Shown one piece after another: positions 1 to 15,538 of a DNA stretch of 17,284 nt. Position 1 is the stretch's first letter; each line of letters opens with the position of its first letter. The stretch covers positions 1 through 17,284 of the forward strand of contig JADFMW010000028.1 in assembly GCA_022563655.1 (NCBI GenBank). Direction: 5' to 3'. Source of the stretch: Pseudomonadota bacterium. GTDB lineage: Bacteria; Pseudomonadota; Alphaproteobacteria; JAAXGF01. The notes below the pieces were generated by a model. That model did not search any database, was not told the DNA's origin, and was given only the letters and a program-made list of their open reading frames with translations. The position numbers and the translations under genes are program-made.

Positions 1-667
1 CAGGCCTTGGCCTTTGCCGCGCGACCGAGACATAGCCGGCATTGGTGCCGCCGCCGCCGAGATTGCCGGTGTCGAGGCGCAGGAAGGTGCGCGACGTGTG
101 GTAGCTGCCCGCGGTCTGGTTGGCGGTCACGCCGAACGCCTGGGTGGGATCGGACGAATAGGTCTCCACCGTGCCGCCCAGGTTGCTGTTCGAGGCGGTG
201 GCGAGATCGCCGGCACCCGTCGCCACGACGACGCGGCCGACATTCTCCGAGATCACCGCGCGCTGCGGCGAAAGGCCGTTGTAGTTGCCATAGCTCTGGT
301 CGCCCAGCGGAATGCCGTCCATCGTGTAGCCGAGCTGGTTGCCGGCAAAGCCATGGATGAAGATCTGGGCGTTCTGCTCGTTGTTCCCCCAGGGGTCGGC
401 CGTGACGTAGAGCACGCCGGGCAGCGTCTGGATCGCCTTCAGCGGCGAGACGCCGGGCAGGATCTTCTGGATCTCGCTCGCCGGGATCGCGGTGGCCGAG
501 CGCGTCTGCTTGGCGGTGACGAGGATCGAGCCGTCACCGGCATTCTCGGGCGCGTTCTCGCCCGTAGCGGGCGAGGTCTGGTCCTGAGCCAGCGCAGGTG
601 TCGCCATGGCGGCGGCGGCAAGAACAGCGGCACAAACGGTAGCGCGAAGCGCGTGACGAACGGTCAT
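1..667 (-). CDS. TonB-dependent outer-membrane receptor, N-terminal part (cut by window edge)
   Basis: Reading the minus strand from the ATG at 667 gives 222 codons without a stop, running off the left edge. Residues 1-27 are a Sec signal peptide: basic N-terminus, Ala/Val-rich core, and a PALA-Q cleavage site after residue 27. Residues 47-52 (SILVTA) resemble a TonB box. Residues 55 to about 170 are a plug domain, with ILPGVSPLKAIQTLPGV, an IFIHGF segment, YTMDGIPLGDQSYGNYNG and a conserved SNLGG. Known family role: energy-dependent uptake of siderophores, vitamins or glycans across the outer membrane; the substrate cannot be told from this part. The start has an AGGGGGG ribosome-binding site just upstream (672-678 region). 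The wording of the plug is typical of sphingomonad receptors (recalled, not searched). The last six codons look frame-shifted (see findings). The beta-barrel lies outside the window. Confidence 0.9.
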   Translation of the reverse strand, partial: MTVRHALRATVCAAVLAAAAMATPALAQDQTSPATGENAPENAGDGSILVTAKQTRSATAIPASEIQKILPGVSPLKAIQTLPGVLYVTADPWGNNEQNAQIFIHGFAGNQLGYTMDGIPLGDQSYGNYNGLSPQRAVISENVGRVVVATGAGDLATASNSNLGGTVETYSSDPTQAFGVTANQTAGSYHTSRTFLRLDTGNLGGGGTNAGYVSVARQRPRP

Positions 668-774
668 GATACCCCCCTGGAGTCACGGCGTCGCTGCGCC
701 GCAGCATCGCCGCCTAGGCGCGGTATGTGGCAGTCCTGTTGTGGTTTGGTGAAACATCCGGGAAACGCCGATGA

Positions 775-813
775 AGCGCCGATGGCAATGGGGGCCGCCT
801 CTCCATCGGCGCT
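775..813. repeat. 11-bp perfect inverted repeat in the divergent intergenic region
   Basis: AGCGCCGATGG (775-785) is exactly complementary to CCATCGGCGCT (803-813), with a 17-base spacer. The octamer CGCCGATG occurs at 766-773 and again at 777-784, so the left arm also carries an 11-base-period direct repeat. No T-run follows on either strand, so a classical terminator is unlikely. An operator or an mRNA hairpin are the options. It lies between the divergent receptor and rplJ genes. Confidence 0.6.
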
Positions 814-823
814 CCACGCTTGG

Positions 824-851
824 TTGACTTATCCACAAACATCGCTATTGG
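824..851 (+). promoter_or_regulatory. Weak candidate promoter upstream of rplJ
   Basis: TTGACT at 824-829 matches the -35 consensus at five of six positions. A poor -10 candidate, TATTGG at 846-851, follows after 16 bases. An alternative pair is TTGCCC at 904-909 with TAGACG at 926-931. Neither is convincing alone, but some promoter for rplJ is expected here because the upstream neighbour is divergent. Confidence 0.3.
829..837 (+). promoter_or_regulatory. Perfect match to the DnaA-box consensus (TTATCCACA)
   Basis: The 9-mer TTATCCACA is identical to the strong E. coli DnaA box and overlaps the end of the candidate -35 element. I did not notice a second box nearby, so an origin is not indicated. 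It may be chance or a DnaA-responsive promoter element. Confidence 0.4.
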
Positions 852-977
852 CGCGCCTTCCTCCCTCGGGAGGAGACCGTCCGAGACAGCAAGCGCGGGG
901 AATTTGCCCCGCTTAATCTCTTGCCTAGACGGGGACAGATTTTCACCGGCGGCTCCCTGCGTGGAGCGCGCGGGTCA

Positions 978-1072
978 TGCCCAGGGATAACCGGGCACGA
1001 CGATCCTTCCCCTCGGACATTTTGTAACCGGGCGCTTCCCGCAAGGGATGCGCTCATAACGAGGAGACCGGC
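978..1072 (+). promoter_or_regulatory. Probable L10-type autoregulatory leader of rplJ
   Basis: Two hairpins precede rplJ. TGCCC (978-982) pairs with GGGCA (993-997). GCGCTTCCC (1032-1040) pairs with GGGATGCGC (1045-1053) around a GCAA tetraloop, with one T-T mismatch. The second hairpin ends eight bases before the GAGGAG ribosome-binding site (1061-1066). In many bacteria L10, alone or with L7/L12, binds a leader at this place and represses rplJL translation; that this RNA does so is inferred from position and fold only. Confidence 0.45.
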
Positions 1073-1588
1073 ATGGATCGTTCCCAGAAGGCTGACGCCG
1101 TTGCCGAGCTGAACCGCACCTTTGGCGAGGTTGGTGTGGTGGTCATCACCCGCAACCTCGGGATGACCGTCAAGCAGTCGACGGACCTCCGTAACAAGAT
1201 GCGTGAGGCCGGCGCGAGCTACAAGGTCTCGAAGAACAAGCTTGCCAAGATCGCTGCCAGCGGCACCGATTACGCGGCGATCGCGGACCTGCTGACGGGT
1301 CCGACGGCGCTCGCCACCTCGATCGACCCCGTGGCTGCGGCCAAGGTGGCGGTCGAGTTCGCCAAGACGAACGACAAGCTCGAGATCGTCGGCGGCGCAA
1401 TGGGCACCCAGGTGCTCGACCAGGAAGGCATCAAGGCGCTCGCCTCGCTGCCATCGCTGGACGAACTGCGCGGCAAGCTCGTGGGCCTCATCGTCGCTCC
1501 GGCGACCAAGCTCGCGACCGTTACCCAGGCACCGGCCGCGCAGCTCGCGCGCGTGTTCGGCGCCTATGCGGCCAAGGACGCCGCATAA
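1073..1588 (+). CDS. rplJ: 50S ribosomal protein L10 (uL10)
   Basis: The gene codes for 171 aa, a normal L10 length. L10 anchors the L7/L12 dimers to 23S rRNA at the GTPase-associated centre of the large subunit. Family signatures are present: MDRSQKADAVAELN at the N-terminus, GASYKVSKNKLAKIA around residues 43-57, LTGPTALA, PSLDELRGKLVGLI, and the C-terminal QLARVFGAYAAKDAA helix that binds L12. The ATG at 1073 has GAGGAG at 1061-1066, six bases upstream. Arginine codons are CGN only and the stop is TAA. The sequence reads like a sphingomonad L10, unlike the genes from rpoB onward. Normally rplA precedes rplJ; here the neighbour is a divergent TonB-dependent receptor. Confidence 0.97.
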   Translation: MDRSQKADAVAELNRTFGEVGVVVITRNLGMTVKQSTDLRNKMREAGASYKVSKNKLAKIAASGTDYAAIADLLTGPTALATSIDPVAAAKVAVEFAKTNDKLEIVGGAMGTQVLDQEGIKALASLPSLDELRGKLVGLIVAPATKLATVTQAPAAQLARVFGAYAAKDAA

Positions 1589-1642
1589 GCGGATCTTGCA
1601 AGTTTATTTATCCCGAAACATCTGATTTGATTGGAGTTTATC

Positions 1643-2020
1643 ATGGCTGACCTTAACGCGCTTGTTGACCAGCTTTCGGAGCTGACCGTTCTCGAGGCCG
1701 CCGAGCTCTCGAAGCTTCTCGAAGAGAAGTGGGGCGTCTCGGCCGCCGCTGCCGTCGCCGTTGCCGCTCCGGCTGGCGGCGCCGGCGCCGGCCCGGCCGT
1801 CGAAGAGAAGACCGAGTTCGACGTGATCCTCACCGGTGACGGTGGCAAGAAGATCAACGTCATCAAGGAAGTCCGCGCCCTCACCAGCCTCGGCCTCAGG
1901 GAGGCGAAGGACCTCGTCGAAGCGGCGCCCAAGGCGGTCAAGGAGGGAGTCGCGAAGGATGAGGCCGAGAAGATCAAAGCCCAGCTCGAAGGCGCGGGAG
2001 CTACGGTTGAGATCAAATAG
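1643..2020 (+). CDS. rplL: 50S ribosomal protein L7/L12 (bL12)
   Basis: The gene codes for 125 aa. L7/L12 forms the mobile ribosomal stalk that recruits translation GTPases such as EF-G and EF-Tu. The N-terminal dimerisation domain is residues 1-32 (LTVLEAAELSKLLEEKWGVS), the flexible Ala/Gly/Pro-rich hinge is about 33-53, and the globular C-terminal domain is 56-125 with KKINVIKEVRA and the LGLREAKDLVE helix. I start at the ATG at 1643, with GGAG at 1633-1636; an upstream in-frame TTG at 1631 overlaps the ribosome-binding site and is rejected. Arg86 is an AGG codon (1898-1900) in a CTC-AGG context that recurs in rpoB and rpoC but not in rplJ, so the gene may be a mosaic. Stop TAG. Confidence 0.97.
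   Translation: MADLNALVDQLSELTVLEAAELSKLLEEKWGVSAAAAVAVAAPAGGAGAGPAVEEKTEFDVILTGDGGKKINVIKEVRALTSLGLREAKDLVEAAPKAVKEGVAKDEAEKIKAQLEGAGATVEIK
1780..1905. other. Suspected junction between two source genomes inside rplL
   Basis: Left of this stretch the receptor, L10 and the L7/L12 N-terminus read as sphingomonad and use CGN arginine codons. Right of it the AGG codon at 1898, the TAG stop and RpoB/RpoC match the remainder of the window. The conserved KKINVIKEVR coding segment (about 1847-1876) is a natural place for an assembler or recombination event to switch. The exact point cannot be fixed by eye. Confidence 0.4.
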
Positions 2021-2099
2021 CGCCGCGCCGCCGCGGCAATCGCCTGGCGGCCCGACCGAACGCCGCCCCGCATAACCCACGATGCATCGAGGAGCAGGC

Positions 2100-6194
<4,095 letters not shown>

Positions 6195-6201
6195 CGGCCC
6201 C

Positions 6202-6218
6202 GGGCGGCGCGGCCGCCC
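6202..6218 (+). promoter_or_regulatory. GC-rich hairpin between rpoB and rpoC
   Basis: GGGCGGC (6202-6208) pairs perfectly with GCCGCCC (6212-6218) around GCG, starting eight bases after the rpoB stop. A 10-base palindrome, GCCCGCGGGC (6221-6230), follows. There is no T-run, so it is more likely an mRNA stability or processing element than a terminator. Confidence 0.4.
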
Positions 6219-6283
6219 TTGCCCGCGGGCCGGGCATCGGCGCGGGTAACGTGCTCCAGGTGTGGTGAACAAGGAGACTATCG

Positions 6284-10507
<4,224 letters not shown>

Positions 10508-10516
10508 ACCCGCGCG

Positions 10517-10535
10517 CGGCGCCGTGCCGGCGCTG
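10517..10535 (+). promoter_or_regulatory. Hairpin after rpoC, no U-tract
   Basis: CGGCGCCG (10517-10524) pairs with CGGCGCTG (10528-10535) around TGC, with one G-T wobble. It starts nine bases after the rpoC stop. Without a following T-run it is not a canonical intrinsic terminator; it may protect the rpoBC mRNA 3' end or slow polymerase before the next promoter. Confidence 0.35.
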
Positions 10536-10588
10536 CTCCGGGCTTGCGGGAGACCGCGGAAAGCCTTGGAATCGGTCGCCATTTTGCC

Positions 10589-10617
10589 TTGACGAAAGAG
10601 CGGCGCGTGACTAGTAT
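10589..10617 (+). promoter_or_regulatory. Sigma-70-type promoter of the str operon
   Basis: TTGACG at 10589-10594 (five of six -35 consensus bases) is followed after exactly 17 bases by TAGTAT at 10612-10617 (four of six -10 bases). Transcription would start near 10624, about 200 bases before rpsL. This is the best promoter I found in the window, and it sits in the 318-base rpoC-rpsL gap where an independent str promoter is plausible. Confidence 0.7.
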
Positions 10618-10623
10618 GCCGCT

Positions 10624-10825
10624 CCCTTAAGGTCGCTGGTGGTAGAACAGGCCGTTCTAGACGCAGCGTCCGCGAAAACGGTCAACCGAAGGTTATGCCC
10701 TAAGGGGCGGTGATAAGCGCCTGCAGCAAGCAAACGAGGTTTGCCGCGCTTGGCGGCTTCACGCGATCAGCCCGGCCCTGCACGCGACCATGTTGGGCGA
10801 ATGTTTCCTGGGAAGGAATCTGTTG
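10624..10825 (+). ncRNA. Structured 5' leader of the rpsL-rpsG-fusA mRNA (candidate cis-regulatory RNA)
   Basis: The predicted 5' end, CCCTTA (10624-10629), is complementary to TAAGGG (10701-10706) and would close a domain. Inside it is a two-part hairpin: CGCTG (10634-10638) with CAGCG (10664-10668), and TAGAAC (10643-10648) with GTTCTA (10654-10659) around AGGCC. AACC-GAA-GGTT (10684-10694) is a further small hairpin. Downstream, GCAAAC/GTTTGC (10730-10735/10739-10744) and GCCGC/GCGGC (10743-10747/10753-10757) overlap and exclude each other. GCCC (10697-10700) can also pair locally with GGGC (10705-10708), competing with the closing helix. No open reading frame of note is seen in the leader. 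Regulation by S7, S12 or another ligand is speculation; the pairings are seen directly. Confidence 0.45.
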
Positions 10826-11197
10826 ATGCCGACGATCAACCAGTTGGTACGCAGGCCGCGCCAGCGCCAGGTGGCGCGCAACAAGGTTCCCGCGATGGAG
10901 GGCTGCCCCCAGAAGCGCGGGGTGTGCACCCGCGTCTACACGACCACGCCGAAGAAGCCGAACTCGGCGTTGCGCAAGGTGGCCCGGGTGCGCCTGACCA
11001 ACGGTTTCGAGGTCACCAGCTACATCCCGGGTGAGGGCCACAACCTGCAGGAGCACTCGGTGGTGATGATCCGTGGCGGGCGGGTGAAGGACCTGCCGGG
11101 CGTGCGCTATCACATAATCCGCGGCATCCTCGACACCCAGGGCGTCACCGACCGGCGCCAGCGCCGCTCGAAGTACGGCGCCAAGCGGCCGAAGTAG
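10826..11197 (+). CDS. rpsL: 30S ribosomal protein S12 (uS12)
   Basis: The gene codes for 123 aa. S12 sits at the decoding centre of the small subunit and governs accuracy. Signatures are MPTINQLVRRPRQRQ, CPQKRGVCTRVYTTTPKKPN and GGRVKDLPGVRYHIIRG. K43 and K88 (E. coli K42 and K87 in mature numbering) are the streptomycin-sensitive residues, and the adjacent D89 is the usual beta-methylthiolation site. I start at the ATG at 10826, with GGAAGGA at 10811-10817, eight bases upstream; an earlier in-frame ATG at 10790 adds 12 residues not found in the family. It is the first gene of the str operon, 12 bases before rpsG. Confidence 0.98.
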   Translation: MPTINQLVRRPRQRQVARNKVPAMEGCPQKRGVCTRVYTTTPKKPNSALRKVARVRLTNGFEVTSYIPGEGHNLQEHSVVMIRGGRVKDLPGVRYHIIRGILDTQGVTDRRQRRSKYGAKRPK

Positions 11198-11209
11198 GAG
11201 AGCGCGAAG

Positions 11210-11680
11210 ATGTCCCGCCGCCGCGCCACCGAGAAACGCGAGGTCATGGCCGACCCGAAGTACGGCGACGTCGTGGTCAGCAAGTTCATGAACTCGCTCA
11301 TGCTCGCGGGCAAGAAATCGGTCGCCGAGCGCATCCTTTACGGCGCCTTCGACGAGATCGAACGCCGCGCCCGGCAGGATCCTGTGCAGGTGTTTCACAG
11401 CGCCCTCGAGAACGTCAAGCCGGCGATCGAGGTGCGTTCCAGGCGGGTGGGCGGCGCAACCTATCAGGTGCCCATCGAGGTGCGCACGGTCCGGGGCCAG
11501 GCGCTGGCGATCCGCTGGATTATCGGCATCAGCCGCAAGCGCGGCGAGCATACGATGACCGAACGCCTCGCCGCCGAGCTGCTCGACGCCGCCAACAACC
11601 GCGGCACCGCGGTGAAGAAGCGCGAGGACACGCACCGCATGGCGGAAGCCAACAAAGCTTTCTCGCATTACCGCTGGTAG
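11210..11680 (+). CDS. rpsG: 30S ribosomal protein S7 (uS7)
   Basis: The gene codes for 156 aa, the common bacterial length. S7 nucleates assembly of the 30S head by binding the 3' major domain of 16S rRNA; in E. coli it also represses its own operon by binding the rpsL-rpsG junction. Signatures are MSRRRATEKREV, DPKYGDVVVSKFMNSLMLAGKKSVAE, ALENVKPAIEVRSRRVGGATYQVP and the C-terminal KREDTHRMAEANKAFSHYRW. An AGGAGAG ribosome-binding site overlaps the rpsL stop. The rpsL-rpsG gap is only 12 bases, so the long E. coli-type S7 site does not fit there; if autoregulation exists it may use the upstream leader (inference). Confidence 0.98.
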   Translation: MSRRRATEKREVMADPKYGDVVVSKFMNSLMLAGKKSVAERILYGAFDEIERRARQDPVQVFHSALENVKPAIEVRSRRVGGATYQVPIEVRTVRGQALAIRWIIGISRKRGEHTMTERLAAELLDAANNRGTAVKKREDTHRMAEANKAFSHYRW

Positions 11681-11709
11681 TCGGTGCGTCGGTTTCAGGA
11701 TTTCGCAAG

Positions 11710-13785
<2,076 letters not shown>

Positions 13786-13842
13786 CCACAAGCTGGCCGT
13801 GTCCCGTGCCGGCGCGGCGGAGAAGATAAGAAGAGGGCGACG

Positions 13843-15033
13843 ATGGCGAAGAAGAAGTTCGAGCGGACGAAACCGCACGTCAACGTGGGCACGATTGGCC
13901 ACGTCGACCACGGCAAGACGACGCTGACGGCGGCGATCACGCTGATTCTGTCGGAGACGGGCGGGGCGGAGTACATCGAGTACGACGCCATCGACAAGGC
14001 TCCGGAGGAGAGGGCGCGCGGCATCACGATCAACACGGCGCACGTCGAGTACGAGACCGAGGCGCGGCACTACGCCCACGTCGACTGCCCGGGTCACGCC
14101 GATTACGTCAAGAACATGATCACCGGGGCGGCGCAGATGGACGGCGCGATTCTGGTGGTCTCGGCGGCGGACGGTCCGATGCCGCAGACGCGCGAGCACA
14201 TCTTGCTGGCGCGCCAGGTCGGGGTGCCGGCGCTGGTGGTCTATTTGAACAAGGTCGACATGGTGGACGACCCGGAGCTGTTGGAGCTGGTCGAGCTCGA
14301 GGTTCGCGAGCTGTTGACGCAGTACGAGTTTCCGGGCGACGAGATACCGGTGGTCGCGGGCTCGGCGCTGTGCGCTCAGGAGAGGCGCGACGACGAGGTT
14401 GGGCGCGACTCGGTGCTCAAGCTGATGACGGCGGTTGACGAGTACATCCCGACGCCGAAGCGGGCGATCGATCGGCCGTTCCTGATGCCGATCGAGGACG
14501 TGTTTTCGATCTCGGGCCGCGGCACGGTGGTGACGGGCCGGGTCGAGCGCGGTGTGATCAAGGTTGGCGAGGACGTCGAGATCGTGGGCATCCGGGAGAC
14601 GGCGAAGACGGTGTGCACGGGTGTCGAGATGTTCCGCAAGCTGCTCGACCAGGGCCAGGCGGGCGACAACATCGGCGCGCTGTTGCGCGGCACCAAGCGC
14701 GACGAGGTCGAGCGCGGCCAGGTTCTGGCGCAGCCTGGGTCGATCACGCCGCACACCAAGTTTCAGGCCGAGACGTATGTGTTGACCAAGGAGGAGGGCG
14801 GCCGTCACACGCCGTTCTTTTCGAACTACCGGCCGCAGTTTTACTTCCGCACGACCGACGTGACGGGCAGCGTCGAGCTGCCCAAGGATATCGAGATGGT
14901 GATGCCGGGCGACAACGTGACGATGACGGTCGAGCTGATCGCGCCGATCGCCATGGACGAGGGGCTGCGCTTTGCCATCCGCGAGGGCGGCCACACCGTC
15001 GGCGCCGGCGTCGTCACCCAGGTCATCGAGTAA
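13843..15033 (+). CDS. tuf: Translation elongation factor Tu (EF-Tu)
   Basis: The gene codes for 396 aa, the usual length. EF-Tu carries aminoacyl-tRNA to the ribosomal A site as a GTP complex. G-domain motifs are GHVDHGKT (19-26), DCPGH (81-85) and NKVD (136-139); the effector region includes RGITINTAHVEYE. Domain II holds PIEDVFSISGRGTVVTGRVERG, and domain III ends in REGGHTVGAGVVTQVIE. An AGAGGG ribosome-binding site precedes the ATG. Alphaproteobacteria commonly carry two near-identical tuf genes, one after fusA and one before tRNA-Trp/secE; this single gene has fusA on its left and tRNA-Trp on its right, so it joins both contexts. By hand count its threonine codons are 25 ACG and 8 ACC, with GCG and TTG also frequent; from about residue 366 codon use returns to the GCC/ACC/GTC style. 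Confidence 0.98.
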   Translation: MAKKKFERTKPHVNVGTIGHVDHGKTTLTAAITLILSETGGAEYIEYDAIDKAPEERARGITINTAHVEYETEARHYAHVDCPGHADYVKNMITGAAQMDGAILVVSAADGPMPQTREHILLARQVGVPALVVYLNKVDMVDDPELLELVELEVRELLTQYEFPGDEIPVVAGSALCAQERRDDEVGRDSVLKLMTAVDEYIPTPKRAIDRPFLMPIEDVFSISGRGTVVTGRVERGVIKVGEDVEIVGIRETAKTVCTGVEMFRKLLDQGQAGDNIGALLRGTKRDEVERGQVLAQPGSITPHTKFQAETYVLTKEEGGRHTPFFSNYRPQFYFRTTDVTGSVELPKDIEMVMPGDNVTMTVELIAPIAMDEGLRFAIREGGHTVGAGVVTQVIE

Positions 15034-15171
15034 CGGGGCCGAGGGCGAAGGGCGGCGCGAGGCGAGAACGATTTGCGGGCGGAGCCGAGGGCGGTGAGCA
15101 ACCGGCACACACATGAGGTCGTTGCCGGGTGCGCCGCGGACGGTTGCGTCCCGGGGGCTGACCGGTGCAAT

Positions 15172-15247
15172 AGGAGTGTAGCTCAATTGGTAGAGCACCG
15201 GTCTCCAAAACCGGCGGTTGGGGGTTCGATTCCCTCCACTCCTGCCA
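15172..15247 (+). tRNA. trnW: tRNA-Trp (anticodon CCA)
   Basis: A full cloverleaf can be drawn. The acceptor stem is AGGAGTG/CACTCCT, the D stem GCTC/GAGC, and the anticodon stem CCGGT/ACCGG around loop CTCCAAA, with anticodon CCA at 15205-15207. The T stem GGGGG/CCCTC (one G-T) encloses TTCGATT. The discriminator base is G, and the 3' CCA (15245-15247) is encoded. It reads UGG codons. A tRNA-Trp between tuf and secE is the conserved arrangement in many Proteobacteria. No promoter of its own is apparent, so it is probably processed from a tuf-secE transcript. Confidence 0.97.
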
Positions 15248-15275
15248 CCGGTCCTGCTACCGGTCCTGCCACTGG
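15240..15275. repeat. Three tandem 12-bp units starting inside the tRNA-Trp 3' end
   Basis: TCCTGCCACCGG (15240-15251), TCCTGCTACCGG (15252-15263) and TCCTGCCACTGG (15264-15275) are adjacent, and the second and third each differ from the first at one base. The first unit contains the last eight bases of the tRNA, including CCA, so the array copies the tRNA tail into the spacer before secE. Confidence 0.85.
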
Positions 15276-15336
15276 CGTATGACCACATTCGGCGCGTATC
15301 GAACCGTCACCTCGGCAACAAGGACGCGTGGAGGGC

Positions 15337-15534
15337 ATGGCTAAGGTTTCGCCGGGCGAGTTCATCCGCCAAGTGCGGCAGGAGGTTGCCAAGGTCACGT
15401 GGCCGACGCGGAAGGAAACCGTGGTCACCACTGGGATGGTCTTTGTCATGGTGATGCTGATGGCGATACTCTTCTACCTTGCCGACCAAGTCATCGCGGT
15501 CGGCGTGCGCGTCATCTTGCGCCTTGGAGGCTGA
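15337..15534 (+). CDS. secE: Preprotein translocase subunit SecE
   Basis: The gene codes for 65 aa, the short single-span form usual outside enteric bacteria. SecE clamps SecY in the inner-membrane SecYEG channel that exports and inserts proteins. The amphipathic N-terminal helix (residues 6-20) is followed by the conserved KVTWPTRKET (19-28) and one hydrophobic segment at about 29-49 (GMVFVMVMLMAILFYLA), then a second, weaker one to the end. I chose the ATG at 15337 (MAKVSP) because the family starts there. An in-frame GTG at 15328 would add three residues; its spacing to AAGGA (15320-15324) is only three bases, while that site lies 12 bases from the ATG. The nusG start follows four bases after its stop, so the two are translationally coupled. 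Confidence 0.95.
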   Translation: MAKVSPGEFIRQVRQEVAKVTWPTRKETVVTTGMVFVMVMLMAILFYLADQVIAVGVRVILRLGG

Positions 15535-15538
15535 ACCC

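Noticed and set aside
14..916. A 300-codon plus-strand open frame at the left end
   Set aside because: Its first two thirds lie opposite the TonB-dependent receptor, which has a signal peptide, TonB box and plug motifs on the other strand; the remainder runs through the intergenic region without motifs.
10517..10535. Rho-independent terminator after rpoC
   Set aside because: The stem is good but there is no T-run after it, so I list it only as a hairpin.
15144..15171. Possible promoter TTGCGT / TGCAAT just before tRNA-Trp
   Set aside because: The -10 element ends at 15171, so transcription would begin inside the mature tRNA, which starts at 15172.
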